A stretch of DNA of 64,000 nucleotides from Streptomyces sp. TBY4 (GTDB lineage Bacteria > Actinomycetota > Actinomycetes > Streptomycetales > Streptomycetaceae): positions 1 to 64,000 of the forward strand of contig NZ_JANAVF010000010.1 in NCBI RefSeq assembly GCF_024213195.1. The letters are read 5' to 3'. The notes beneath the pieces are model-generated. The model did no database searches. It was not told where the DNA came from and saw only the letters and a list, made by a program, of their open reading frames with translations. A program made the translations under genes and the position numbers. Below, in pieces: positions 42,690-51,114 of this stretch (the first letter of the stretch is position 1; every line of letters begins with the position of its first letter).

Positions 42690-43820
42690 ATGACGACCAC
42701 CCTGTCCGAACGGGTGTCACAGTCCGCCTTCGACGGATCCATGCTCCGGGTCGTCCTGCTGATGGACCTCCACGAAGGAGCCCAGCAGCGGTTCTTCGAG
42801 GCGTACGAGCAGCTGCGCCACGACATCGCGTCGGAACCGGGCCACATCAGCGACCAGCTCTGCCAGTCCTTCGAGAACCCCTCGCAGTGGCTCATCACCA
42901 GCGAGTGGGAGAGCGCCCCGCAGTACCTCGCCTGGGTCAACAGCGAGCACCACGCCGAGCAGGTGCGCCCGCTCGGTGCCTGCGCCCGCGCCATGCGCCC
43001 GCTCAAGTACACCGTCCTGCGCGAGACCGGCCGCGGCTACCAGGACGCGCAGCGGCCCGTCGCGGCCCGGCTCCAGGAGTCCCCCCGGCTCGGCGCCGGC
43101 ATCGTGCGCCACGCCCTGACCTTCACGGTCAAGCCCGGCAGCGAGAAGAACGTAGCCGCCATCCTCTCCAGCTACGCCTCCCCGGCGGCGGACGTGGACG
43201 GGCACACCCGGCTGCTGCGGACCTCGCTGTTCATGCACGGCAACCGGGTCGTGCGTACGGTGGAGGTCCGCGGAGACCTGATGTCGGCCCTGCGGCACGT
43301 CTCCGAACAGCCCGAGGTGCGGGCCGTGGAGGAGGAGATCAACCCCTACCTGGAGCAGGACCGCGACCTCGGCGACCCCGAGTCGGCCCGGATGTTCTTC
43401 ATGAAGGCCGCGCTCCCCGCCGTCCACCACGTCGCCGCGCGCGAACCCGGCGGCGCCGACCGCTCCGACGTACGGCGCCACGCGCTGTTCTACCCGGCCA
43501 AGCCCGGCTGCGGACCGGCGCTGGCACGGTTCCTCGCCCGGCAGGACGAGGACATGGCCCACCGGCCCGACGCCCCGACCGTGAGCAGCAGCATCTTCCA
43601 GCGCGACGACATCGTCGTACGCCTCATCGACGTGCGCAGCCCGCACGGCGACGGGCTGGAAACCGCCTTCGGCGTCAGGGGACCGCGCAAGGCGGCCGTC
43701 CTCGCCCGCCTGATGGCGGGGCCCGTCAGCTGCTCGGACGGATCCGAGGGGGCCGCCGCGTCCGCGGTCCGCCAGACCATGAGCCTGATCACCGACCGCC
43801 GGGCGCCCGCCGAAAGCTGA
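42690..43820 (+). CDS. whiE-ORFI: Spore-pigment protein WhiE ORFI-like (SchA/CurD type)
   Basis: The 376-aa protein has an N-terminal ABM-like domain (LRVVLLMDLHEGAQQRFFEAYEQLRHDIASEPGHISDQLCQSF) and two SchA/CurD-like repeats (RHALTFTVKPGSEKNVAAILSSY and RHALFYPAKPGCGPALARFLARQ). Members are found only in spore-pigment and related type II polyketide clusters; their exact role is undefined, but they are thought to help tailor or fold the product. ATG 42690 has GAAGGAG upstream. It is the first gene of the rightward whiE operon. Confidence 0.9.
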   Translation: MTTTLSERVSQSAFDGSMLRVVLLMDLHEGAQQRFFEAYEQLRHDIASEPGHISDQLCQSFENPSQWLITSEWESAPQYLAWVNSEHHAEQVRPLGACARAMRPLKYTVLRETGRGYQDAQRPVAARLQESPRLGAGIVRHALTFTVKPGSEKNVAAILSSYASPAADVDGHTRLLRTSLFMHGNRVVRTVEVRGDLMSALRHVSEQPEVRAVEEEINPYLEQDRDLGDPESARMFFMKAALPAVHHVAAREPGGADRSDVRRHALFYPAKPGCGPALARFLARQDEDMAHRPDAPTVSSSIFQRDDIVVRLIDVRSPHGDGLETAFGVRGPRKAAVLARLMAGPVSCSDGSEGAAASAVRQTMSLITDRRAPAES

Positions 43821-43885
43821 CCGGCGCGGCACCGCCCGCCGGGACCGGCCGGATCACCTCGGCCCGCCCGGATCAGCCGGCCCGC

Positions 43886-43936
43886 CCGGCCCCTCTGTCC
43901 ACCCGGCCCCTCTGTCCACCCGGCCCCCCTGTCCAC
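43886..43936. repeat. Three tandem 17-bp repeats
   Basis: The unit CCGGCCCCTCTGTCCAC occurs at 43886-43902 and 43903-43919 and with one change at 43920-43936. A degenerate copy follows. It lies in the 210-base gap between whiE ORFI and the cupin gene and may affect mRNA structure or simply be slippage-generated. Confidence 0.85.
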
Positions 43937-44030
43937 CCGGCTCCCCGGACCGCCGGCCCCGGATCCCCGTCCCGGGCCCTTACCCACCAGCCCCCGTCCA
44001 GGCTCCCCACTGCCAGGAGGAACCCCCGCC

Positions 44031-44477
44031 ATGACCAGACAACGCCCACCGCACATCGTGGACCTCAGCGAGACGCAGCCCAATACGAGGCGCGGCGGCG
44101 ACCTGAGGGCCGTCCTCACGCCGACCTCGGTGGGCTGCACCAGCGGCTTCATGGGCCTGGCCGTCATGGCGCCGGGCGAGCACATCGCCGAGCACTACCA
44201 CCCGTACTCCGAGGAGTTCGTGTACGTGGTCGCCGGCGAGCTGGAGGTCGACCTCGACGGCGAGGCCCACCCGCTCCGCACCGACCAGGGACTCCTCGTC
44301 CCGATCAACGTGCGCCACCGGTTCCGCAACGTCGGCGGCACCGAGGCCCGGATGGTCTTCCACCTCGGACCGCTCGCCCCCGACCCGAAGCTCGGGCACG
44401 TGGACACGGAGGAGGCCGTCCACCCGGAGGGCTCCGCCTGGGAGCGGCCCCCGGACCGCGCGGGAGCGGTCACATGA
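44031..44477 (+). CDS. whiE-ORFII: Cupin-domain protein (WhiE ORFII-like)
   Basis: The 148-aa single-domain cupin contains the metal-binding motif HYHPYSEEFVYVVAGELEVDLDG and a second motif VPINVRHRFRNVGG. WhiE ORFII/CurC-type cupins are conserved in spore-pigment clusters; a metal-dependent cyclase or oxygenase role is suspected but not proven. AGGAGGAACC precedes ATG 44031. It overlaps the ketosynthase gene by four bases (ATGA). Confidence 0.92.
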   Translation: MTRQRPPHIVDLSETQPNTRRGGDLRAVLTPTSVGCTSGFMGLAVMAPGEHIAEHYHPYSEEFVYVVAGELEVDLDGEAHPLRTDQGLLVPINVRHRFRNVGGTEARMVFHLGPLAPDPKLGHVDTEEAVHPEGSAWERPPDRAGAVT

Positions 44478-45757
44478 CCCGCCGGCGCGTGGCCGTCACC
44501 GGGGTCGGCGTCGTCGCCCCCGGCGGGATCGGCACCTCCGCCTTCTGGGAGCTGCTCTCCAACGGGCGTACGGCGACCCGCGGCATCACCCTCTTCGACC
44601 CGACCGGCTTCCGCTCCCGGATAGCCGCGGAGGTCGACTTCGATCCCGCCGCACACGGCCTCGGCACCGAGGAGGCGGCCCGCGCGGACCGGTACATCCA
44701 GTTCGCGCTGGTCGCCGCAGCCGAGGCGGTGCGCGACGCCGGACTCGACCTCACCACGGACGAAGCCTGGCGCACCGGAGTCTCCCTCGGCACCGCCGTG
44801 GGCGGCACCACCCGCCTGGAACACGACTACGTGGCCGTCAGCCAGTCGGGCGACTGGTGGGACGTGGACCACCGGCTCGCCGGGGCCCACCTGCACCGCG
44901 CCTTCACCCCGGCCACCCTGGCCTCCGCCGTGGCGGAGAAGACGGGAGCGCGCGGACCGGTCCAGACGGTCTCCACCGGCTGCACCTCCGGACTCGACGC
45001 CATCGGCTACGCCTTCCACTCCATCGCCGAGGGCAGGATGGACGTCTGCATCGCCGGCGCCTCCGACTCGCCCGTCTCCCCGATCACCGTGGCCTGCTTC
45101 GACGCCATCAAGGCCACCTCGCCCAACAACGACGACCCCGCCCACGCCTCCCGGCCCTTCGACGCCGACCGTGACGGGTTCGTCCTCGGCGAAGGCGGAG
45201 CCGTCCTCGTCCTGGAAGAGCTGGAACACGCCCGCGCGCGCGGCGCGACCGTCTACTGCGAGATCGGCGGCTACGCCACCTTCGGCAACGCCCACCACAT
45301 GACCGGGCTGACCACCGAGGGCCTGGAGATGGCCCGCGCCATCGAAACCGCCCTCGCCCAGGCCCGCACCGACGCCCGCGAGATCGACTACGTCAACGCG
45401 CACGGCTCCGGGACCAAGCAGAACGACCGCCACGAGACCGCGGCGGTCAAGAAGGTCCTGGGAGACCACGCCTACAAGACGCCGATGACCTCCATCAAAT
45501 CCATGGTGGGGCACTCCCTCGGCGCCATCGGGGCCATCGAACTGGCCGCCTGCGTCCTGGCGATGACCCACCAGGTCGTCCCGCCCACGGCCAACTACGA
45601 GACCCCCGACCCCGAATGCGACCTGGACTACGTCCCCCGCGTCGCCCGCGAGCGCCAACTGCGCAACGTGCTCTCCGTCGGCAGCGGCTTCGGCGGCTTC
45701 CAGTCCGCCGTCGTCATGACCCGCCCCGACGAGCGCAAGGAGGAGGTGGTCTCGTGA
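44474..45757 (+). CDS. whiE-ORFIII: Type II PKS ketosynthase alpha (WhiE ORFIII-like)
   Basis: The 427-aa beta-ketoacyl synthase is the chain-elongating subunit of the spore-pigment polyketide synthase. The catalytic Cys is residue 170 in VSTGCTSGLDAIG; the His residues lie in NAHGSGTKQNDRHE and MVGHSLGAIGAIE; the C-terminal GSGFGGFQSA is intact. It forms a heterodimer with the downstream KS-beta, with which it overlaps by four bases (GTGA). It uses malonyl units on the ACP encoded further down. Confidence 0.96.
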   Translation: MTRRRVAVTGVGVVAPGGIGTSAFWELLSNGRTATRGITLFDPTGFRSRIAAEVDFDPAAHGLGTEEAARADRYIQFALVAAAEAVRDAGLDLTTDEAWRTGVSLGTAVGGTTRLEHDYVAVSQSGDWWDVDHRLAGAHLHRAFTPATLASAVAEKTGARGPVQTVSTGCTSGLDAIGYAFHSIAEGRMDVCIAGASDSPVSPITVACFDAIKATSPNNDDPAHASRPFDADRDGFVLGEGGAVLVLEELEHARARGATVYCEIGGYATFGNAHHMTGLTTEGLEMARAIETALAQARTDAREIDYVNAHGSGTKQNDRHETAAVKKVLGDHAYKTPMTSIKSMVGHSLGAIGAIELAACVLAMTHQVVPPTANYETPDPECDLDYVPRVARERQLRNVLSVGSGFGGFQSAVVMTRPDERKEEVVS

Positions 45758-46989
45758 GCGTCCGCACGGTCATCACGGGCATCGGAGTCGTCGCACCCAA
45801 CGGCAGCGGCGCCGAGGCCTTCTGGAAGGCGACCCAGTCGGGCGCCTCCGTCCTGGGCCGCGTCACCCGGGAAGGCTGCGAACACCTCCCGCTGCGCGTG
45901 GCCGGCGAGGTACGGGGCTTCGACGCGGGCTCGATGGTCGAGGAACGCTATCTCGTCCAGACCGACCGCTACACCCACCACGCCCTCGCCGCGGCCGACC
46001 TCGCCCTGGAGAACGGCCGGCTCGGCCGCGCCGACTACGAGGACGACCCCTTCTCGGTCGGCGTGGTCACCGCAGCCGGTTCGGGCGGCGGCGAGTTCGG
46101 CCAGCGCGAGCTGCAGCACCTGTGGGGCCAGGGCCCGCGCTACGTCGGCCCCTACCAGTCGATCGCCTGGTTCTACGCGGCCAGCACCGGGCAGATCTCC
46201 ATCCGCCGGGGCCTCAAGGGCCCCTGCGGGGTCGTCGCCGCCGACGAGGCGGGCGGACTCGACGCCTTCGCGCACGCCGCCCGGGCCATCAGTCAGGGCA
46301 GCAGGGCCATGCTGGTCGGAGCCACCGAGGCGCCCCTGGCCCCGTACTCCATCGTCTGCCAGCTCGGCTACGAGTCCCTGAGCACCCACGAGGACCCGGA
46401 GCGGGCCTACCGGCCCTTCACCGAGAAGGCCTGCGGCTTCGTACCCGCGGAGGGCGGCGCGATGTTCCTCGTCGAGGAGGAACGGGCCGCCCGCAGCCGC
46501 GGCGCCACCGTCCGGGCCCTCCTGGCCGGGCACGCGGCAACCTTCACCGGCCCGCACCACCCCGAACGGGCCGGAGCCTCCGGCGAGGGCCTGGCCCACG
46601 CGATCAAGGGCGCCCTGCGGGACGCTGGCTGCGCCCCAGAGGAGATCGACGTGGTCTTCGCCGACGCGCTCGGCACCCCGGAAGCCGACCGGGCCGAGGC
46701 GGCCGCGCTCGTCTCCGCCCTCGGGGCGCACGGGCGCAAGGTGCCGGTCACGGCACCCAAGACCGGGACGGGACGGGCCTACTGCGCCACCCCCGCCCTC
46801 GACACCGCCGCCGCGGTCCTCGCCCTGGAGCACGGCATCGTCCCGCCCACGCCGAACGTGTTCGACGTGTGCCACGACCTCGACGTGGTGACCGGCAGCG
46901 CCCGCCCGGCGGAGCTGCGCACCGCGCTCGTGCTGAGCCGGGGCCTCATGGGCTCCAACGCCGCGCTCGTCATCAAAATCCCCTCCTAG
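45754..46989 (+). CDS. whiE-ORFIV: Type II PKS chain-length factor, KS-beta (WhiE ORFIV-like)
   Basis: The 411-aa KS-beta (chain-length factor) pairs with KS-alpha and sets polyketide length. As expected there is no active-site Cys: the equivalent stretch reads VVAADEAGGLDA. Most KS-beta subunits have Gln in this position for malonyl decarboxylation; here residue 165 is Glu (GAG at 46246-46248), which is worth checking. GTG 45754 overlaps the KS-alpha stop. The C-terminus (SRGLMGSNAALVIKIPS) is typical of spore-pigment factors. Confidence 0.94.
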   Translation: MSVRTVITGIGVVAPNGSGAEAFWKATQSGASVLGRVTREGCEHLPLRVAGEVRGFDAGSMVEERYLVQTDRYTHHALAAADLALENGRLGRADYEDDPFSVGVVTAAGSGGGEFGQRELQHLWGQGPRYVGPYQSIAWFYAASTGQISIRRGLKGPCGVVAADEAGGLDAFAHAARAISQGSRAMLVGATEAPLAPYSIVCQLGYESLSTHEDPERAYRPFTEKACGFVPAEGGAMFLVEEERAARSRGATVRALLAGHAATFTGPHHPERAGASGEGLAHAIKGALRDAGCAPEEIDVVFADALGTPEADRAEAAALVSALGAHGRKVPVTAPKTGTGRAYCATPALDTAAAVLALEHGIVPPTPNVFDVCHDLDVVTGSARPAELRTALVLSRGLMGSNAALVIKIPS

Positions 46990-47007
46990 AGACAGAAGGA
47001 GCCGCTC

Positions 47008-47265
47008 ATGTCCGAACGACTGACCGTCGAGGAGCTGGCCGCCCTGATGAAGTCCGGGGCCGGCATCACCGTGGACCCGGCCGACATGAAGAACCGCCCG
47101 GACTCCCTGTTCGACGACTACGGCCTCGACTCGCTGGGCCTGCTCGGCATCGTGGGGCTGCTGGAGAACCAGCGCGGCCGGGCCCTGCCCACCGACGCGG
47201 ACCGCTGCAAGACCCCCAGGGAATTCCTCGACCTCGTCAACACCAGCCTCATGACCGGAGCGTGA
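47008..47265 (+). CDS. whiE-ORFV: Spore-pigment acyl carrier protein (WhiE ORFV-like)
   Basis: This 85-aa carrier protein holds the growing polyketide on a phosphopantetheine arm. The attachment Ser is residue 42 in GLDSLGLLGIVG. It follows KS-beta by 18 bases with AGAAGGAG upstream of ATG 47008, and the aromatase gene starts one base after its stop. Length and the acidic helix II are normal for type II PKS carriers. Confidence 0.95.
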   Translation: MSERLTVEELAALMKSGAGITVDPADMKNRPDSLFDDYGLDSLGLLGIVGLLENQRGRALPTDADRCKTPREFLDLVNTSLMTGA

Positions 47266-47266
47266 C

Positions 47267-47746
47267 ATGGCAGGACACACCGAGAACGAGATCGTCGTCA
47301 AGGCGCCGATGGAGACCGTCTGGGAGGTGACCAACGATCTCACCGGCTGGCCGGAGCTGTTCAGCGAGTACGCCTCGCTGGAGGTCCTGGAGGAGGACGG
47401 GCCCACCACCCGCTTCCGCCTGACGATGCACCCCGACGAGAACGGCACCGTGTGGAGCTGGGTCTCCGAACGCACCCCCGACCCCGTCGGCCGCACCGTC
47501 CGCGCCCGCCGGGTCGAGACCGGTCCGTTCGAGCACATGAACATCCACTGGCAGTACTTCGAGGTGCCCGGCGGCACCCGGATGGTGTGGACCCAGGACT
47601 TCGCGATGAAGCCGCAGGCACCCGTCGACGACGCCTGGATGACCGACAACATCAACCGCAACTCCAAGATCCAGATGGCGCTGATCCGGGACAAGATCGA
47701 ACAGCGCGAACGCGAGGTCCGCACCCCCGCGGTCAGCCGCGTCTGA
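47267..47746 (+). CDS. whiE-ORFVI: Aromatase/cyclase, SRPBCC fold (WhiE ORFVI-like)
   Basis: The 159-aa START/SRPBCC-fold protein (TENEIVVKAPMETVWEVTNDLTGWPELFSEYASLEVLEEDG, VWSWVSERTPDPVGRTVRARRVETGPFEHMNIHWQYFEVPGGTRMVWTQDFAMK) catalyses first-ring cyclisation and aromatisation of the nascent poly-beta-ketone. Monodomain members such as WhiE ORFVI and TcmN set the C9-C14 fold. It is translationally linked to the ACP gene one base upstream. Confidence 0.95.
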   Translation: MAGHTENEIVVKAPMETVWEVTNDLTGWPELFSEYASLEVLEEDGPTTRFRLTMHPDENGTVWSWVSERTPDPVGRTVRARRVETGPFEHMNIHWQYFEVPGGTRMVWTQDFAMKPQAPVDDAWMTDNINRNSKIQMALIRDKIEQREREVRTPAVSRV

Positions 47747-47766
47747 GACGAAAGGCAGCACACCGG

Positions 47767-48096
47767 ATGCACCGCGCTCTCATCGTGGCCCGCATGGCGC
47801 CGCAGTCCGCCCCCGACATCGCCGAGCTCTTCGCGGCCTCGGACGCGGGCGAACTGCCGCACCTCGTCGGGGTCACCCGCCGCAGCCTCTTCCAGTTCGG
47901 CGACGTGTACATGCACTTCATCGAGGCCGACCGGCCCCCCGGCCCGGCCATCGCCGAAGTGACCGGCCACCCGGAGTTCCGGGAGCTCAGCGACCGTCTC
48001 ACCGCCTACGTCAGCCCGCACAACCCGGAGACCTGGCGCAGCCCGAAGGACGCCATGGCCCAGGAGTTCTACCGCTGGGAACGCCCGGCCGGCTAG
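47767..48096 (+). CDS. whiE-ORFVII: TcmI-type polyketide cyclase (WhiE ORFVII-like)
   Basis: The 109-aa ferredoxin-fold cyclase (MHRALIVARMAPQSAPDIAELFAASDAGELPHLVGVTRRSLFQFGDVYMHFIEADRP) matches TcmI/WhiE ORFVII, which closes later rings. ATG 47767 lies 20 bases after the aromatase stop with AAAGGCAG upstream. It is the last gene of the operon, followed by a strong terminator. The C-terminal AMAQEFYRWERP is characteristic of the family. Confidence 0.94.
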   Translation: MHRALIVARMAPQSAPDIAELFAASDAGELPHLVGVTRRSLFQFGDVYMHFIEADRPPGPAIAEVTGHPEFRELSDRLTAYVSPHNPETWRSPKDAMAQEFYRWERPAG

Positions 48097-48156
48097 GCGT
48101 ACGGGCCGGCCCCACGGCCGACCCGGCCGGAGCGGACCGCGCGACCGGCAGGCCAC

Positions 48157-48186
48157 GGGCCCCGCACCCACCCGGGTGCGGGGCCC
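48157..48186. terminator. Bidirectional terminator between whiE and lacI-type gene
   Basis: GGGCCCCGCACCC (48157-48169) pairs perfectly with GGGTGCGGGGCCC (48174-48186) around ACCC. The stem is 13 bp. Confidence 0.8.
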
Positions 48187-48209
48187 GCCACCGTGCGCGC
48201 GCCGGGCCC

Positions 48210-49262
48210 TCACGCGGAGCCGCGCACCACCAGCGAGGTCGGGGTGATCACGGATCCCGGCACCGGGTGCGATCCGTGCGCCGGCTCCAGGGACCGCAGC
48301 AGCAGCCGGACCATCAGGCGCCCCATGCCCTCGATGTCCTGCCGTACGGTCGTCAGCGGCGGATCGGCGCCCTCCGCCACCAGCTCGGCATCGTCGAAGC
48401 CGACCAGCGCCACGTCCCCCGGCACCGACCGGCCCCGCTCGCGCAGCACGCCCAGCGCGCCCGTCGCCATCAGGTCGTTCGCCGCGAACACCGCGTCCAG
48501 ATCCGGGCAGCGCTCCAGCAGTTCCGCCATCGCCCGGGCCCCGCCCGCCGCGGTGAAGTCCCCCTCGGCGACCAGCGCCGGATCCGCGTCGAGCAGGACG
48601 TCCCGGTACCCGTCGAGCCGGTCGGTCGCCGAAGTCTGGTCCAGCGGCCCGGCGATGTGCGCGATCTGCCGCCGTCCCCGGGACAGCAGGTACCGTACGG
48701 CCTCGCGCGCGCCCCCGCGGTTGTCGGCGTCGACGTACGACAGCGGACCGTACGGCGCGGCTCCTGCGGCCTGCCCGGTCCAGCCGGGCCGCCCGCCGTA
48801 GACCGTGGGCATGCCGACGCGGCGGGCGATCGCGGGCAGCGGGTCGTCGGTGTGCAGCGAGAACGCGAGCGCGCCGTCGACGTGGCCGCCGGCCAGGTAC
48901 CGCTCGATGCGGTCGTAGTCCCCGCGGTGCTCGACGAGGAGCAGCACCAACTGGGTGTCGTGCGCGGTCAGTTCCTTGCTGATGCCGCGGATCTGACGGG
49001 AGAAGAAGGGATCGGAGAAGATCCGGATCTCCGGCTCCGCGATGATCACGGCGACCGCGCCGGTACGCCGGGTGACCAGCGTGCGGGCCGCGTGGTTGGG
49101 CACGTAGCCGAGGTCCAGGACGGCCGCGCGGACCTTGTCCACCAGGTGCGGGCGGACCCCGTCGCCGCCGTTCACGACCCTGGACGCGGTGGCCCGGGAC
49201 ACCCCGGCGCGCGCCGCCACCGCCTCCAGGGTGGGCCGGCCTGCGGGAACCTGTTCGGCCAC
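48210..49262 (-). CDS. LacI-family transcriptional regulator
   Basis: The 350-aa repressor has an N-terminal lambda-type helix-turn-helix with hinge (RPTLEAVAARAGVSRATASRVVNGGDGVRPHLVDKVRAAVLDLGYVPNHAARTL) and a periplasmic-binding-like sugar-sensing domain (GRRQIAHIAGPL, DAVFAANDLMATGAL, DVALVGFDDAEL, LTTVRQDIEGMGR). GTG 49262 is chosen because GAGGAG precedes it; the open frame extends to 49370. No sugar transporter or glycosidase is adjacent, so its targets are elsewhere. A perfect 16-bp operator-like palindrome lies 93 bases upstream, suggesting autoregulation. Confidence 0.93.
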   Translation of the reverse strand: MAEQVPAGRPTLEAVAARAGVSRATASRVVNGGDGVRPHLVDKVRAAVLDLGYVPNHAARTLVTRRTGAVAVIIAEPEIRIFSDPFFSRQIRGISKELTAHDTQLVLLLVEHRGDYDRIERYLAGGHVDGALAFSLHTDDPLPAIARRVGMPTVYGGRPGWTGQAAGAAPYGPLSYVDADNRGGAREAVRYLLSRGRRQIAHIAGPLDQTSATDRLDGYRDVLLDADPALVAEGDFTAAGGARAMAELLERCPDLDAVFAANDLMATGALGVLRERGRSVPGDVALVGFDDAELVAEGADPPLTTVRQDIEGMGRLMVRLLLRSLEPAHGSHPVPGSVITPTSLVVRGSA

Positions 49263-49354
49263 GGGCGCTCCTCGTGCGTGTCCGGGGGCGGCGGCCCGGG
49301 CCCTGCGGCCCGCGGCCCTGTCGGACAGCAGGGTAACCCGTACCGGCGCGAAGA

Positions 49355-49370
49355 GTGAGAGCGCTCTCAC
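49355..49370. promoter_or_regulatory. LacI-type operator palindrome GTGAGAGCGCTCTCAC
   Basis: The 16-bp palindrome is perfect and has the central GAGCGCTC seen in Streptomyces LacI-family sites such as those of CebR. It is upstream of the LacI-type gene itself. Confidence 0.8.
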
Positions 49371-49397
49371 GGCCTGCCGGCGGGTTCGGGGGAACGC

Positions 49398-49432
49398 GTC
49401 GGGGCCCGCCCGGAATCCGGACGGGCCCCGAC
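49398..49432 (-). terminator. Terminator after the RDD gene
   Basis: GTCGGGGCCCG (49398-49408) pairs with CGGGCCCCGAC (49422-49432); the loop itself contains a small CCGGA..TCCGG stem. It is 12 bases beyond the RDD stop on the minus strand. Confidence 0.7.
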
Positions 49433-49443
49433 GTCAGGCCGTG

Positions 49444-50055
49444 TCAGCCCTTGGGCACCACGATGACGACGGTGCTGCACACCTTGTCGGCGAAGGTCTG
49501 CTTCTTGGCGTCCCACAGCGGCCACAGCCAGCCGACGTAGCAGCTGACGCTGTCGAGGAAGTGCGCCAGCTTGCGGACGAAGGCCATGCCGAAGCCGAGG
49601 ACGTTCCCGTCGACCTCGCGGCGCACGCTGATCCCGACGACCTTCTTGCCGATCGTCTGGCCGGTCGAGCCCTCCTTGTAGAGCTGGAAGAAGCCCATGC
49701 CGATGGCGTAGAGGGTCGCGACCAGGCTGAGGATCGCGACGCCCGCCGAGGGCTCGGTGGTTCCGGCGGTGAAGACGGTCACGAGGATCGTCGGGCCCGC
49801 GATGATGAGCATGTCGAGGAGGTACGCGCCGACGCGCAGGCCCCAGTGCGCCAGCGGCGGCATCCCCGAGCCCGGCATGGGCGGCATCCCGGCCGGCGGG
49901 TACGCACCGTACGGCTGCTGCGGGGGGACGCCGCCCATGGGCTGCTGCGGGTAGCCGTACTGCGGGGGGACACCCTGCGGCGCCTGCTGCGGGTAGCCGG
50001 GCTGACCCTGCGGGGGCTGCTGGCCGTAGGGGTTGTTCGGGTCGCCGAAGCTCAT
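49444..50055 (-). CDS. RDD-family membrane protein with Pro/Gln-rich N-terminus
   Basis: The 203-aa protein has a 65-residue N-terminal tail of Pro, Gln, Gly and Tyr repeats (GQQPPQGQPGYPQQAPQG) and an RDD domain with about four membrane helices (WGLRVGAYLLDMLIIAGPTILVTV, SLVATLYAIGMGFFQLYKEGSTGQTIGKKVVGI). The conserved Arg and Asp pair of the family is in LRVGAYLLDM. RDD proteins have been linked to ion or small-molecule transport, but function is unproven. ATG 50055 has AGGAGAG upstream. Confidence 0.9.
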   Translation of the reverse strand: MSFGDPNNPYGQQPPQGQPGYPQQAPQGVPPQYGYPQQPMGGVPPQQPYGAYPPAGMPPMPGSGMPPLAHWGLRVGAYLLDMLIIAGPTILVTVFTAGTTEPSAGVAILSLVATLYAIGMGFFQLYKEGSTGQTIGKKVVGISVRREVDGNVLGFGMAFVRKLAHFLDSVSCYVGWLWPLWDAKKQTFADKVCSTVVIVVPKG

Positions 50056-50246
50056 GGCGGGGTCTCTCCTGGGGTGTGAGGGGGACGAGCGGTCCGCACG
50101 GAGGGACGGGGGGACGAGCGGGTTGCCCCCTGCGCAGCCGCGAACTTGCGGGGGCCATCGTGTTAGTAACATCGGCCACTTGTCCAATCCGTTGTCACAT
50201 GAGCCGACCAGTTGACGCACGGGGGCAGCAGGGGAGAACACAGCAT

Positions 50247-50281
50247 GGAGTCCCGGACCCTGAGGACGGGTCCGGGACTCC
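50247..50281 (-). terminator. Terminator after the fasciclin gene
   Basis: GGAGTCCCGGACCC (50247-50260) and GGGTCCGGGACTCC (50268-50281) form a perfect 14-bp stem with a 7-base loop, about 70 bases past the fasciclin stop. Confidence 0.75.
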
Positions 50282-50349
50282 CGGGGCCACTTCGCTGACC
50301 GCTTCTACAACGACCGGCGTCCCCACGGGTCACCGGTCCGACGGCACCA

Positions 50350-51018
50350 CTACTTCGGCATCAGGACCGTGTCCACGATGTACACCGTGGCGTTCGCGGT
50401 CGGGACGTTGCCGCAGACCACGTTGGACGTGCCGTTGACCTTGTAGGACTCGCCCGAGCCGGCCGTGGTCACCTTCCCGGTCTCCAGCGTGGCGAAGGAG
50501 CCGTTCTCCAGCTGCTTGGGCGTCAGCTTCTCGCCGACCACGTGGTACGTGAGGATCTTGGTGAGCGTGGCCTTGTCGGCGAGGACCTTGTCGAGGTCGG
50601 CCTTCGGGATCTTGGCGAAGGCGTCGTTGGTCGGCGCGAACACCGTGATGTCCTTGGCGTTGTTGAGGGTGTCGACGAGCCCCGCCTGCTTCACGGCCGC
50701 CACCAGGGTGGACAGGGCCGGGTTGTTGGAGGCGGCGGTCGCGACCGGGTCCTTGGCCATGCCGTCGAAGCTGCCCGCGCCCTCCTTCGGGACACCGGCG
50801 CACGCGGCGCCGAAGGGCCCGTCCGAGGTCATCGGCGCGGAGGCGTCCGCGTCCGGGGAGGAGGCGCCGGCGCTCGCCGCCGCGGCCGCACCGGCGGCCG
50901 AGTCCTTGCCGGAACCGGAGCCGGAGTCGGAGCAGGCGGCCAGCGCGAAGGGCAGTACGGCCGCCGTGGCGACGGCGAGGGCGGTACGGCGGAAACGAAG
51001 GGTGTTCAGGGTGTTCAT
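50350..51018 (-). CDS. Fasciclin-domain lipoprotein (MPT70/MPT83-like)
   Basis: The 222-aa protein has a lipoprotein signal (ALAVATAAVLPFALAAC, lipobox Cys at about 29), a Ser/Ala/Asp linker and one FAS1 domain (NNPALSTLVAAVKQAGLVDTLNNAKDITVFAPTNDAFAKIP ... KILTYHVVGEKLTP ... NATVYIVDTVLMPK). It resembles mycobacterial MPT70/MPT83, whose genes sit beside sigK and depend on it. Here too a SigK-like factor lies close by and the upstream gene has a SigK-like promoter. It lies 96 bases downstream of the molybdopterin gene on the same strand and may be co-transcribed. Confidence 0.93.
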   Translation of the reverse strand: MNTLNTLRFRRTALAVATAAVLPFALAACSDSGSGSGKDSAAGAAAAASAGASSPDADASAPMTSDGPFGAACAGVPKEGAGSFDGMAKDPVATAASNNPALSTLVAAVKQAGLVDTLNNAKDITVFAPTNDAFAKIPKADLDKVLADKATLTKILTYHVVGEKLTPKQLENGSFATLETGKVTTAGSGESYKVNGTSNVVCGNVPTANATVYIVDTVLMPK

Positions 51019-51114
51019 GGTGTTCTCCAGAGAAGGGGGTCGGTGTGTGCGGAAGGGAAGAGAAAGGGGAGGGGAGGAGGTGTGTGAAGTGGTGCGGGAC
51101 CGGGGTCGCTCCGG

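Noticed and set aside
42887..45757. 956-codon frame covering whiE ORFI and the ketosynthase
   Set aside because: The real ketosynthase starts at 44474; the earlier part is an Arg/Pro-rich shadow of ORFI and the cupin gene.
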